Shown piece after piece: positions 1-8,794 of a stretch of 64,000 nucleotides of DNA. The position numbers and the translations under genes are program-made. Source of the stretch: Nonomuraea fuscirosea (GTDB lineage: Bacteria; Actinomycetota; Actinomycetes; Streptosporangiales; Streptosporangiaceae); NCBI RefSeq assembly GCF_003001935.1, contig NZ_PVNG01000030.1, positions 103,850 through 167,849 on the forward strand, read 5' to 3'. How positions within the stretch are numbered: position 1 is the first letter of the stretch; every line of letters starts with the position of its first letter. The notes below the pieces were generated by a model. That model saw nothing but the letters and a program-made list of their open reading frames with translations, searched no databases and had not been told where the DNA came from.

Positions 1-88
1 GATATGCGGTGGTACGTCCGCCACTCCCCCACCCCGCGCGACGCCCGTTTCGCGAAATAAGTCCGCCCCGCTCGTGCCCCGCCCCCGG

Positions 89-1288
89 TCAGCCCGGCGC
101 GCCAGGGGCGCCGGGCGCGTAGCCGGGCGGGGGTGAGCCGCGAGCCACCGACCTGGTGTGCATCGAGGGCACGGGGAAGTCGGCCCGCGCCGTGCTCATG
201 CACTCCAGCAGCGCCCGCTGCTCCTCGTGGAAGTCGTGCTCGTCGACCATGTGCCGGGCCGCCCGCTCGTGCAGCAGCCCCAGCTCGGTGGCGGCGAGCT
301 GGTAGTCGCGCATCGCGCGCACCCCCCGCTTGCCGCCGTAGGCGCGGGCCCACTGCCGGGCCTGGCGGCGCCGGGAGAAGGCCGAGAGCATGTAGACGTC
401 GGCCTGGGTGACGAGCTTGGTCGGCTCGTACGGCGGCAGATACCGCTGGATGAGCGCCACGATGCGCCGCCGGTCCTTGAAGACCACGCCGATGAGCACG
501 ACCAGGACGACCAGCAGCACCAGATAGGCCACGACGAGCCCGGGGAAGCCGCCGTAGGAGGCCAGGCCGTTCCACAGCCCGTGCAGGATCATCGCCCCCG
601 ACCAGCCGGCCAGCACGTAGCTCACCCGCTCGGGCCCGCTCCGCTGGGCCGCGTACGCCACGCCGACCCCGATCATCGAGGTGAACAGCGGATGCGCCAG
701 CGGCGACAGGATGCCGCGCAGCACCACCGTGACGGCCAGCCCCTTGACGCCGGAGGTGGACAGCGCGCCGAGGTAGTAGCTGACGTTCTCGCTCATGGCG
801 AAGCCGAGGCCGACCATGCTGGCGTAGATGACGCCGTCGGTCGGCCCGTCCAGCTCGGCCCGGCGGAACCTGAGCAGGCCCAGCAGCACCAGGCCCTTCA
901 TCGTCTCCTCCACCACGGGCGCGCCGAACGTGGCCGCGATGTTGCGCGCGCTGGCCTCCGACAGCTGGGCGGTGTCGATGATGTAGTGCAGGTTGAGCGA
1001 GTTGATCACACCGGCGACGAGCACTGCGACGCCCGCGCCCCACGCGAAGGCGAAGATCAGGTTGCTGCGCGGCTCCGGCTCCATCCGGTCCAGCGCCAGC
1101 ACCGCCGCGAGCAGCAGCGGAACCGGCGCCAGGGCGAGGGCGAGGGCGATGAAGAACTGCACCGGAGCGCCGTTGAAGACGTCGAAGGAGAACGAGACCA
1201 GAGCGCAGATGCCGGTGAGGACCAGCCCGATGATCAACGCGAACGACGGGCGGTCCTTCAACACCCAGCGTGGATCACGGGTCGCCAT
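89..1288 (-). CDS. PrsW-family intramembrane metalloprotease
   Basis: Polytopic membrane protein of 399 residues with the PrsW/CAAX-protease-like catalytic signature. The EExxK motif is at residues 127-131, a Glu in a SEN context at 167, His199 in an HPLF context and His236 in HGLWNG. At least seven hydrophobic segments run from residue 15 to 270, followed by a cytosolic tail of about 130 residues ending in a Pro/Gly-rich stretch. PrsW proteins cleave membrane substrates such as anti-sigma factors; no substrate can be inferred here. The ATG start lies inside the 3' end of the upstream CDF gene (14-bp overlap), so it is probably the third gene of the arsR-CDF transcript. Confidence 0.88.
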   Translation of the reverse strand: MATRDPRWVLKDRPSFALIIGLVLTGICALVSFSFDVFNGAPVQFFIALALALAPVPLLLAAVLALDRMEPEPRSNLIFAFAWGAGVAVLVAGVINSLNLHYIIDTAQLSEASARNIAATFGAPVVEETMKGLVLLGLLRFRRAELDGPTDGVIYASMVGLGFAMSENVSYYLGALSTSGVKGLAVTVVLRGILSPLAHPLFTSMIGVGVAYAAQRSGPERVSYVLAGWSGAMILHGLWNGLASYGGFPGLVVAYLVLLVVLVVLIGVVFKDRRRIVALIQRYLPPYEPTKLVTQADVYMLSAFSRRRQARQWARAYGGKRGVRAMRDYQLAATELGLLHERAARHMVDEHDFHEEQRALLECMSTARADFPVPSMHTRSVARGSPPPGYAPGAPGAPG

Positions 1289-2276
1289 ACGGTGACCTTA
1301 ACGGATCAGAGTGCCGGGGTCCGTGCGGGTCCTCGCAGTGCCGGTCGAGGCCGGGAATCCCGTGGTCGACCTGGAGTGTCGTGTGCCCGATCGCGAACCG
1401 TTCGTGCAGCAGGTCCGCGAGCCGGGTGCGCACCCGGTGGCAGTCGGAGCCCCTGGCCACGATCACGTGGGCCGACAGGGTCGGATAGCCACTCGTCACC
1501 GTCCAGACATGCAGGTCGTGGATCTCCTCCACGTCCGCGTCGGCGGCCAGCACCCGGCCGATCTCGTCGGGGTCCAGGTCGCTGGGCGCGGCCTGGAGCA
1601 GCACCCGGCCGGAGTCGCGCAGCAGCCCCCACCCTGCCTTGAGCATGAGGGCGGCCACGACCAGGGCGGCGATCGTGTCGGCCTGGCGGAAGCCGGTCAG
1701 CCAGACCACGAGGCCGGCCACGGCGGTGGCGATGAAGGCGTACATGTCGTTGAGCACGTGCTGGAAGGCGCCCTCGACGTTGAGGCTGCGCCGGTTCGCC
1801 CTGGACAGCAGCCAGGCGGCCAGCGCGTTGACCGCGATGCCCGCGACGGCGGTGACGACCACGATCGGGCCGTGCACCTCGGGCGGCTCCAGCAGCCTGC
1901 GCACGCCCTCGTAGACGAAGTACGCCACCAGCAGCAGCAGCGTCACCCCGTTGATCTGTGCGGAGAGGATCTCGGCCCGCTTGTAGCCGAAGGTGTAGGC
2001 CCCCTTCGCCGGCCTGGCGGCGATGCGCATCGCGATCAGGGCCAGCGCGATGGCGCTGGCGTCGGTGAGCATGTGGGCGGCGTCGGAGATCAGCGCGATC
2101 GAGTTGGCGACCACACCGGCGACCACCTCGACCGCCATGTAGCCGAGGATCAGCGCCAGCGCGCCGAGGAGGTAACGCCGGTCGGCGTCCGCGCTCAGCG
2201 CATGGCCGTGCCCATGACCGTGCCCATGACTGTGCCCGCCCCCGCGGGTCTGATCGGGCCCGTGATCGCCGCTCAT
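1275..2276 (-). CDS. Cation diffusion facilitator (zinc exporter type)
   Basis: CDF/ZnT-family inner-membrane metal/proton antiporter of 333 residues. A His/Gly-rich N-terminus (alternating HG pairs, about residues 14-25) is followed by six membrane segments. Metal-site motifs are visible in TM2 (DAAHMLTDAS) and TM5 (HVLND), with a C-terminal ferredoxin-like cytosolic domain. The ATG was chosen because it overlaps the arsR stop as ATGA (2276-2273); longer in-frame readings run into arsR. Pairing with a SmtB-type sensor that has intact zinc ligands points to zinc (or Cd/Co) export. The substrate is inferred from context. Confidence 0.93.
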   Translation of the reverse strand: MSGDHGPDQTRGGGHSHGHGHGHGHALSADADRRYLLGALALILGYMAVEVVAGVVANSIALISDAAHMLTDASAIALALIAMRIAARPAKGAYTFGYKRAEILSAQINGVTLLLLVAYFVYEGVRRLLEPPEVHGPIVVVTAVAGIAVNALAAWLLSRANRRSLNVEGAFQHVLNDMYAFIATAVAGLVVWLTGFRQADTIAALVVAALMLKAGWGLLRDSGRVLLQAAPSDLDPDEIGRVLAADADVEEIHDLHVWTVTSGYPTLSAHVIVARGSDCHRVRTRLADLLHERFAIGHTTLQVDHGIPGLDRHCEDPHGPRHSDPLRSPYGDP

Positions 2277-2656
2277 CCGGTCTCCTTCAGATGCTCCCGG
2301 CTCAGGTCGAGGAGCATGCGGACGTGAGCGTCCGCCAACCGGTAGTAGATCATGCGCCCGGCTCTGCGGCTGGCCACGATGCCGGCCGTGCGCAGCAGGC
2401 GCAGCGCGTGGGAGACGGCGGTGTCGGTCACCTCGACGGCGTCGGCCAGGTCGCACACGCACAGCTCCCCCGCCTCCAGCAGCGCGTACAGCAGCCGGGC
2501 CCGCGTGGGGTCGCCGAGCAGGCGGAACAGCTCGGCCAGCCGGGTGGCCTCGTCAGGCGTCACGAGCCGGTCCCTGGTGGCCGCGACCCTGGCCGCGTCC
2601 GGCTCCGGCACGACGCACCCGTCCAGCGCCGCCACAACACCTGAAGAGCTATTCAT
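2273..2656 (-). CDS. ArsR/SmtB-family zinc-type transcriptional repressor
   Basis: Winged-helix metal sensor of 127 residues. The DNA-recognition region contains CVCDLADAV and TAVSHALRLLR. The C-terminal helix carries the complete alpha5 metal motif D-x-H-(10 residues)-H-x-x-E seen in SmtB/CzrA zinc sensors. A Cys pair in the recognition-helix region (CVC) is also present, as in alpha3N-type sensors, so the metal could be Zn, Cd or Co. It lies first in a coupled unit with a CDF exporter (ATGA overlap). The ATG start at 2656 has no clear ribosome binding site and coincides with the predicted transcription start, which suggests a leaderless message. Confidence 0.93.
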   Translation of the reverse strand: MNSSSGVVAALDGCVVPEPDAARVAATRDRLVTPDEATRLAELFRLLGDPTRARLLYALLEAGELCVCDLADAVEVTDTAVSHALRLLRTAGIVASRRAGRMIYYRLADAHVRMLLDLSREHLKETG

Positions 2657-2692
2657 ATGTGCATGATACGAAAGAGGAAAAGCCCGGCGCAA
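2653..2692 (-). promoter_or_regulatory. Predicted leaderless arsR promoter with overlapping dyad operator
   Basis: On the minus strand TTGCGC (2692-2687), an 18-base spacer and TATCAT (2668-2663) resemble a housekeeping promoter. They place the start of transcription at about the A of the arsR ATG (2656). The dyad TCAT-N6-ATGA (2653-2666) covers the -10 element and the start codon, a plausible ArsR binding site. The -35 hexamer falls in the loop of the ctaB terminator. This is pattern reading only. Confidence 0.4.
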
Positions 2693-2701
2693 CGGCCGGG
2701 C
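2671..2701 (-). terminator. Rho-independent terminator of ctaB
   Basis: A perfect 7-bp stem, GCCCGGC (2682-2688) with GCCGGGC (2695-2701), has a 6-base loop. In minus-strand direction it is followed by the U-rich tract TTTTCCTCTTT. It lies 20 bases past the ctaB stop codon. Confidence 0.75.
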
Positions 2702-2720
2702 GGTGGGCAGGACGAGAGGC

Positions 2721-3659
2721 TCAGGCCAGCAGCGGATCGATCGCCACGGCCAGGAACAGCAGCGCCAGGTAGGCATTGGACCAGTGGAAGAAGCGCATCG
2801 GCCGCAGGTCGACGCCCGTCTTGCCGGCGTTGAGCCGGGCGAGCAGGCGGTGCACCTCCCACAGGCACATCGCGCCCAGCACGGCGGCCACGATCGCGTA
2901 GAACGGCGTGGTGCCCGCCACCGGCCACAGCGCCAGCGAGCACAGCACGGTGGCCCAGGTGTAGGCGATGGACTCCAGCACGACCCGCCGCTCGGTGGCC
3001 ACCACCGGCAACATCGGCACCTTGGCCGCCGCGTAGTCCTCCTTGTAGCGCATGGCCAGCGTCCAGGTGTGCGGCGGCGTCCAGAAGAACACCACGCCGA
3101 AGAGCACCAGCGGCGCCCAGTCGAGCCGCTCGGTGATGCCGGCCCAGCCGATCATCACCGGCATGCAGCCCGCGATGCCGCCCCACACGATGTTCTGGGC
3201 CGTGCGCCGCTTGAGGATCATCGAGTAGACCAGCACGTAGAACAGGATCGCCGCGAGCGACAGCACCGCGGCCAGCCAGTTGGTGGTCGCCCAGAGGCCG
3301 ATGGTGGACAGCACGCCCAGCACGATGCCGAAGATCAGCGCGCCGCGGGGCGAGACCTGGTGCCTGGCCAGCGGCCTGCGGCGGGTGCGGCGCATCTTCT
3401 GGTCGATGTCGCGGTCCACGTAGCAGTTGAGCGCGTTGGCGCTGCCCGCCGACAGGGTGCCGAAGACCATGACCGCGATCGACGTCCACAGCGGCGGCAG
3501 GCCGCCCGCGGCGAGGAACATCACCGGCAGCGTCGTGATCAGCAGCAACTCGATGATCCGCGGCTTGGTGAGCGCGATGTAGGCCTTGATGGTCATGCCT
3601 ATCGAGCGCGGCGCCTCCACCTGCGGTGAAGGGGCCGTCGCCTGCCTGTTGGTCAGCAC
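2721..3659 (-). CDS. ctaB: Protoheme IX farnesyltransferase (heme O synthase)
   Basis: UbiA-family membrane prenyltransferase that adds a farnesyl group to heme B to make heme O for cytochrome oxidase. About nine membrane segments are present. The first Asp-rich motif (NCYVDRDIDQKMRRTRRRPL) and the second polar loop (YSMILKRRTAQNIVWGG, then DYAAAKVPMLP) are typical of CtaB. The GTG at 3659 gives 312 residues, with GGAAG upstream; TTG at 3665 and ATG at 3596 are alternatives. It is divergent from tkt, an arrangement common in actinomycetes. A much longer reading frame extends antisense through tkt but is not coding. Confidence 0.95.
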   Translation of the reverse strand: MLTNRQATAPSPQVEAPRSIGMTIKAYIALTKPRIIELLLITTLPVMFLAAGGLPPLWTSIAVMVFGTLSAGSANALNCYVDRDIDQKMRRTRRRPLARHQVSPRGALIFGIVLGVLSTIGLWATTNWLAAVLSLAAILFYVLVYSMILKRRTAQNIVWGGIAGCMPVMIGWAGITERLDWAPLVLFGVVFFWTPPHTWTLAMRYKEDYAAAKVPMLPVVATERRVVLESIAYTWATVLCSLALWPVAGTTPFYAIVAAVLGAMCLWEVHRLLARLNAGKTGVDLRPMRFFHWSNAYLALLFLAVAIDPLLA

Positions 3660-3971
3660 CGTCAAGGCGCTTCCAGCCTGTGCGGAGTCAACGCGTAACC
3701 TCTGATAAGAGCGGATCCATGGGCGGGCGCCGTGACGCCCCTGCGAACAACCAAACTGTAGTCGCAGGGTCGGCCGGTCCGGCCAATGGGGGGCTTGCGC
3801 CGTACATGGACACGCGCGGGTGGAATGGGAATCGATCGCCATCTCCACTCGGTTAGGGTCCCGTGTAGGCGCGGGCCGCACAACCAGCGGCGGGCCGCCG
3901 AAGACGGTCGGCCGCGGGGCGGGAAAGCCGACCGGCACCACCACGACAACTAGATTCCGGAGATCGAGCAC
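3660..3971. other. Divergent ctaB/tkt promoter region
   Basis: About 310 bp without a convincing gene. A candidate -10 for tkt, TAGATT, is at 3951-3956, placing a start near 3963, but no good -35 is visible. GC-rich partial dyads occur around 3721-3740 and 3870-3925. No operator is recognised. Confidence 0.5.
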
Positions 3972-6080
3972 TTGAGCACCGAACTCGTGCCAGCCCTTGA
4001 ATGGACCGACCTGGACAAGCAGGCGGTCGACGTCGTTCGAGCCCTGGCGATGGACGCAGTGGAGAAGGCGGGCTCGGGTCATCCCGGCACCGCCATGAGC
4101 CTGGCCCCCGCCGCATACCTGCTGTTCCAGCGCGTGATGCGCCACGACCCGACCGATCCCGGCTGGATCGGCCGCGACCGTTTCGTCCTGTCGTGCGGCC
4201 ATTCCAGCCTGACGCTCTACATCCAGCTCTACCTGTCCGGCTACGGGCTGACGCTCGACGACCTGCGGCGGCTGCGCCAGTGGGACAGCCTGACGCCCGG
4301 CCACCCCGAGCACGGCCACACGGCCGGCGTGGAGACGACGACGGGCCCGCTGGGCCAGGGCCTGGGCAACGCGGTCGGCATGGCGATCGCGGCCCGCCGC
4401 GAGCGCGGCCTGTTCGACCCCGACGCCGCGCAGGGCGCCTCGCCGTTCGACCACCGCATCTGGTGCTTCGTCAGCGACGGCGACATCGAGGAGGGCATCA
4501 GCCACGAGGCCAGCTCGATCGCCGGCCACCAGAAGCTGGGCAACCTCATCGTCGTCTGGGACGACAACCACATCTCCATCGAGGACGACACGCAGATCGC
4601 GAAGTCCGAGGACGTGGTCGCGCGCTACCAGGCCTACGGCTGGCACACCGAGAGCGTCGACTGGACCGTCACCGGCGACTACGCCGAGGACGTCCCGGCC
4701 CTGTACGAAGCCCTTGAGGCGGCCAAGGCCGAGACCGACCGCCCGTCGTTCATCCGGCTGCGCACGATCATCGGCTGGCCGGCGCCCAACAAGCAGAACA
4801 CCGGCAAGGTCCACGGCTCCGCCCTGGGCGAGGCCGAGGTCGCCGCCACCAAGCAGGTGCTGGGCATGGACCCGGCCAAGACCTTCGACGTGCCGGCCGA
4901 GGTGCTCGACCACGTCCGCGGCGTCGCCCAGCGCGGCCGCGCCGAGCACGCCGAGTGGGAGAAGACCTACGCCGAGTGGCGCCTGGCCAACCCCGAGCGC
5001 GCCGCCGAGCTCGACCGCATCTCCCACCGGGAGCTGCCGGCCGGCTGGGCCACGGCGCTGCCGTCGTTCGAGAAGGGCTCCTCGGTCGCCACCCGCAAGG
5101 CCTCGGGCGAGGTGCTCAACGCGCTCGCGCCGGTGCTGCCCGAGCTGTGGGGCGGCTCGGCCGACCTGGCCGAGTCCAACAACACCACGATGAAGGGCGA
5201 GCCGTCCTTCATCCCCGAGGAGTTCCAGACCAAGGCGTTCCCGGGCAACCGTTACGGCCGCACGCTGCACTTCGGCATCCGTGAGCACGCCATGGGCGCC
5301 ATTCTCAACGGCATCGCGCTGCACGGCGGCACCCGCCCCTACGGCGGCACGTTCCTGGTCTTCTCCGACTACATGCGTCCCTCGGTGCGCCTGGCCGCGC
5401 TGATGAAGCTGCCGGTCACGTACGTGTGGACGCACGACTCCATCGGCCTCGGCGAGGACGGCCCGACCCACCAGCCGATCGAGCACCTGTGGGCGCTGCG
5501 CGCGATCCCCGGGCTCGACGTGGTGCGCCCGGCCGACGCCAACGAGACCGCCTACGCCTGGAAGGCCGTGCTGGAGCACACCGACCGGCCCGCCGCGCTG
5601 GCGCTGACCCGGCAGAACCTGCCGGTCTACGAGGGCACGAGCGCCGACGGCGTGGCCCGCGGCGGTTACGTGCTGCGCGAGGCGTCCGACGGCCAGCCGA
5701 GGGTCATCCTCATCGCCACCGGCAGCGAGGTGGAGATCGCGGTCAACGGCCGCGACATCCTGGAGTCTCAGGGAATACCCACGCGAGTGGTGTCCATGCC
5801 GTGTGTCGAGTGGTTCAACGGGCAGGATTCCGCATACAGGCAGACGGTTCTGCCCTCGTCGATCCGGGCTCGCGTAGCGGTCGAGGCGGGCATCGCGCTC
5901 GGCTGGCACGCCTACGTCGGCGAGTGCGGTGAAGTGGTCAGTCTCGAACACTTCGGTGCCTCCGCCCCGTACAGGACTCTGTACGAGCAGTTCGGACTGA
6001 CGGCGGAGCGCGTGGCGGCCGCGGCCAAGGCGAGCCTGGCCAAGCTGGGTCAGGACAAGGGCGAGACGACGGGAAACTGA
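3972..6080 (+). CDS. tkt: Transketolase
   Basis: Thiamine-diphosphate enzyme of the non-oxidative pentose phosphate pathway, 702 residues (usual length). Visible signatures: GSGHPGT (His37), CGHSS (His76), HPEHGH, the ThDP/Mg motif SDGDIEEGISHEA with Asn199 in VWDDNH, and the pyrimidine-domain FGIREHAMG region. It starts at TTG 3972 with GGAG nine bases upstream. It is the first gene of the tkt-tal-pgi-zwf-opcA-pgl operon; 8 bp separate it from tal. Confidence 0.97.
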   Translation: MSTELVPALEWTDLDKQAVDVVRALAMDAVEKAGSGHPGTAMSLAPAAYLLFQRVMRHDPTDPGWIGRDRFVLSCGHSSLTLYIQLYLSGYGLTLDDLRRLRQWDSLTPGHPEHGHTAGVETTTGPLGQGLGNAVGMAIAARRERGLFDPDAAQGASPFDHRIWCFVSDGDIEEGISHEASSIAGHQKLGNLIVVWDDNHISIEDDTQIAKSEDVVARYQAYGWHTESVDWTVTGDYAEDVPALYEALEAAKAETDRPSFIRLRTIIGWPAPNKQNTGKVHGSALGEAEVAATKQVLGMDPAKTFDVPAEVLDHVRGVAQRGRAEHAEWEKTYAEWRLANPERAAELDRISHRELPAGWATALPSFEKGSSVATRKASGEVLNALAPVLPELWGGSADLAESNNTTMKGEPSFIPEEFQTKAFPGNRYGRTLHFGIREHAMGAILNGIALHGGTRPYGGTFLVFSDYMRPSVRLAALMKLPVTYVWTHDSIGLGEDGPTHQPIEHLWALRAIPGLDVVRPADANETAYAWKAVLEHTDRPAALALTRQNLPVYEGTSADGVARGGYVLREASDGQPRVILIATGSEVEIAVNGRDILESQGIPTRVVSMPCVEWFNGQDSAYRQTVLPSSIRARVAVEAGIALGWHAYVGECGEVVSLEHFGASAPYRTLYEQFGLTAERVAAAAKASLAKLGQDKGETTGN

Positions 6081-6088
6081 GAAAGATC

Positions 6089-7180
6089 ATGAGCGAGAAC
6101 CTCAACAAGCTGTCCGGCCAGGGCGTTGCCATCTGGCTCGACGACATCAGCCGCGAGCGCCTGCGCACGGGCAACCTCGACCAGCTGATCAAGGAGAAGA
6201 ACGTCGTCGGGGTGACCTCCAACCCGACGATCTTCGCCGGCGCGCTGAGCAAGGGCGACGCCTACGACACCCAGCTGCACGACCTGGCCGTACGCGGCGT
6301 CGACGTGGGTGAGGCCGTACGCGCCATCACCACCTACGACATCCGCTGGGCCGCCGACGTGCTGCGCCCGGTCTACGACGCCAGCGGCGGCGTGGACGGC
6401 CGCGTGTCGCTGGAGGTGGACCCGCGCCTGGCCCGCGAGAGCGAGAAGACGATCGCCGAGGCCCGCGCGCTGTGGTGGCTGGTCGACCGGCCCAACCTGC
6501 TGATCAAGATCCCGGCCACGCTGGAGGGGCTGCCCGCGATCACGCAGGCGATCTCCGAGGGCATCAGCGTCAACGTCACGCTGATCTTCTCCCTGGAGCG
6601 CTACCGCGCGGTCATGGACGCCTGGCTGACCGGCCTGGAGGCGGCCCAGGCCAAGGGCCTCGACCTGGCCTCGATCGAGTCGGTGGCCTCCTTCTTCGTC
6701 AGCCGCGTCGACACCGAGATCGACAAGCGGCTCGACCAGCTCGGCAAGCCGGAGCTCAAGGGCAAGGCGGGCGTGGCCAACGCGCGCCTGGCGTACGCGG
6801 CGTTCGAGGACGTCGTCAACTCCGAGCGCTGGCAGCGCCTGCGCGCCGCCGGCGCGCGCCCGCAGCGGCCGCTGTGGGCCTCGACCGGGGTCAAGAACCC
6901 CGAATACTCCGACACCCTCTACGTCGACCAGCTCGTCGCGCCCGGCACCGTCAACACGATGCCGGAGAAGACGCTCGACGCCACGGCCGACCACGCCAAC
7001 GTCACCGGCGACACCGTGCGCCCCTTCTACGAGCAGGCCTGGAACACCATGGCCGCGCTGAAGGACGCCGGCGTCGACTACGACGACGTGGTGCGGGTCC
7101 TGGAGGAGGAGGGCGTGGAGAAGTTCGAGGCGTCCTGGAACGAGCTGCTCGAGAGCGTCAGCAAGAACCTGGTTCCGTGA
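6089..7180 (+). CDS. tal: Transaldolase
   Basis: 363-residue TalB/TalA-type enzyme that transfers dihydroxyacetone units from sedoheptulose-7-phosphate to glyceraldehyde-3-phosphate. The Schiff-base lysine is Lys140 in LLIKIPAT. Other family signatures are WLDDISRERL near the N-terminus and VTSNPTIF at 42-49. The stop codon shares one base with the pgi start (TGATG at 7178-7182), so the two are translationally coupled. Confidence 0.97.
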   Translation: MSENLNKLSGQGVAIWLDDISRERLRTGNLDQLIKEKNVVGVTSNPTIFAGALSKGDAYDTQLHDLAVRGVDVGEAVRAITTYDIRWAADVLRPVYDASGGVDGRVSLEVDPRLARESEKTIAEARALWWLVDRPNLLIKIPATLEGLPAITQAISEGISVNVTLIFSLERYRAVMDAWLTGLEAAQAKGLDLASIESVASFFVSRVDTEIDKRLDQLGKPELKGKAGVANARLAYAAFEDVVNSERWQRLRAAGARPQRPLWASTGVKNPEYSDTLYVDQLVAPGTVNTMPEKTLDATADHANVTGDTVRPFYEQAWNTMAALKDAGVDYDDVVRVLEEEGVEKFEASWNELLESVSKNLVP

Positions 7181-8793
7181 TGGAGGTCTCTTACCGCGAG
7201 GAGGGGGTGGCCTCGGCCGCCTCCTCCGCCGCGGGGCGCCTCGTCGCCGACGGCGTGCCCGCGCGGCTCGCCGCCGGCGACCCCACGTTGTGGGGTGAGG
7301 ACGCCGAGGCGGAGGCGGCGGTCAGGCTCGGCTGGCTGACGCTGCCCCGCTCCTCCCGCGAGCTGCTGCCCGTCCTGGGCGAGCTCGCGGGCCGGGCCCG
7401 CGCCGCGGGCCTGACGAACGTGGTCCTGGCCGGGATGGGCGGCTCCTCGCTGGCGGCGCAGGTCATCTGCGACACCGCCGACGTGCCGCTCACGGTGCTG
7501 GACACGAGCGATCCAGGGCAGGTGCGCCGGGCGCTGGCGGAGGGGCTGGAGTCGACGGTCCTGGTGGTGTCGAGCAAGAGCGGCTCGACCGTGGAGACCG
7601 ACTGCCACCTGCGGATCTACGAGCGGCTCTTCGCCGAGGCGGGCCTCGCGCCCGCCGGCCGCGTCGTGGTCGTCACCGACCCTGGCTCGCCGCTGGAGCG
7701 ACGGGCCGTGGCGGCCGGTTACGACCTGGTGCTCGCCCCTCATGGCGTGGGCGGCCGCTACTCCGCGCTGTCGGCGTTCGGGCTGGTGCCCGCCGCGCTG
7801 GCGGGGGCGGACGTGGAGCGGCTGCTCGACGACGCGGAAGAGGTGCTGCCGCTGTTGTCGCTCGACAGCGGCAACCCCGGCCTCGACCTGGGCGCGGCGC
7901 TCGCCGGCGCGGCCCTGGCCGGCCGGGACAAGCTGATTCTCGAGGACCAGCTCTCGGCCATCACCGGGCTGCCCGACTGGATCGAGCAGCTCGTCGCCGA
8001 GTCCACCGGCAAGCAGGGCAGGGGGATCCTGCCTGTCGTGGCCGCCGACCCGGCCGGGACGGATGACGAGCTGGTCGTGGCGATCGAGTCCGACGTCGGC
8101 GACGTCCGCGTGGACGGGCCGCTCGGCGCGCAGTTCCTCGTCTGGGAGTACGCCGTCGCCATCGCCGGGACGCTGCTCGGCATCGACCCCTTCGACCAGC
8201 CGAACGTGGCCGAGTCGAAGGAGAACACCGCCGCCCTGCTGGCCCTGCCCGATCTGCCGACCGACGCTCCCGCGTTCGCGGACGGCCCGGTCGAGGCGTA
8301 CGGGCCGGTGACGGCCAAGGACCTGCCCGGCCTGTTCGCCGAGCTGCTGGACGCGGTCCCCGATGACGGCTACCTGGCGATCACCGCCTACCTCGACCGG
8401 CTGGCGGCCTTCGACGCGCCGGTGCCCGACGGGGCCGACTTCGAGCAGATGACCGACGCCTGGATGATGGCCGACCCGGCCACGCTGCGGGCGCTGCTCG
8501 CGCTGCGCACCGAGCGGCCGGTCACGTTCGGGTGGGGGCCGCGATTCCTGCACTCGACCGGGCAATACCACAAGGGCGGCCCGCAGAACGGGGTGTTCCT
8601 GCAGATCACCGGGGCGGTGACCGAGGACGTCGCCGTGCCGGGCAGACCGTACACGCTGGGCCGGCTCCAGCTCGCGCAGGCGCTCGGCGACCTGGGGGCG
8701 CTGGAGACCCGCGGGCGTCCGGCCGTACGCCTGCACTTGACCGACCGCGCGGCCGGAGTCGCGCGTTTGCTCGCAGCCGCACAGGAGGCTTGA
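7180..8793 (+). CDS. pgi: Glucose-6-phosphate isomerase (actinobacterial form)
   Basis: 537-residue SIS-fold isomerase linking glycolysis to the pentose phosphate pathway. Sugar-phosphate binding motifs are GMGGSSL at 85-91 and SSKSGST at 131-137. Downstream are STGKQGRG and a QYHKGGP segment near the C-terminus that is typical of the actinobacterial operon-borne form rather than E. coli Pgi. The ATG overlaps the tal stop by one base. One base separates its stop from the zwf start. Confidence 0.93.
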   Translation: MEVSYREEGVASAASSAAGRLVADGVPARLAAGDPTLWGEDAEAEAAVRLGWLTLPRSSRELLPVLGELAGRARAAGLTNVVLAGMGGSSLAAQVICDTADVPLTVLDTSDPGQVRRALAEGLESTVLVVSSKSGSTVETDCHLRIYERLFAEAGLAPAGRVVVVTDPGSPLERRAVAAGYDLVLAPHGVGGRYSALSAFGLVPAALAGADVERLLDDAEEVLPLLSLDSGNPGLDLGAALAGAALAGRDKLILEDQLSAITGLPDWIEQLVAESTGKQGRGILPVVAADPAGTDDELVVAIESDVGDVRVDGPLGAQFLVWEYAVAIAGTLLGIDPFDQPNVAESKENTAALLALPDLPTDAPAFADGPVEAYGPVTAKDLPGLFAELLDAVPDDGYLAITAYLDRLAAFDAPVPDGADFEQMTDAWMMADPATLRALLALRTERPVTFGWGPRFLHSTGQYHKGGPQNGVFLQITGAVTEDVAVPGRPYTLGRLQLAQALGDLGALETRGRPAVRLHLTDRAAGVARLLAAAQEA

Positions 8794-8794
8794 G

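Noticed and set aside
2721..5951. A 1076-codon minus-strand frame continuing ctaB through the tkt gene
   Set aside because: The upstream 750 codons are antisense to the well-conserved tkt, with His/Asp/Arg/Gly-biased composition typical of GC-rich shadow frames.
5760..5960. Slightly lower-GC stretch at the tkt 3' end as a transferred segment
   Set aside because: The protein continues as normal transketolase and the shift is small.
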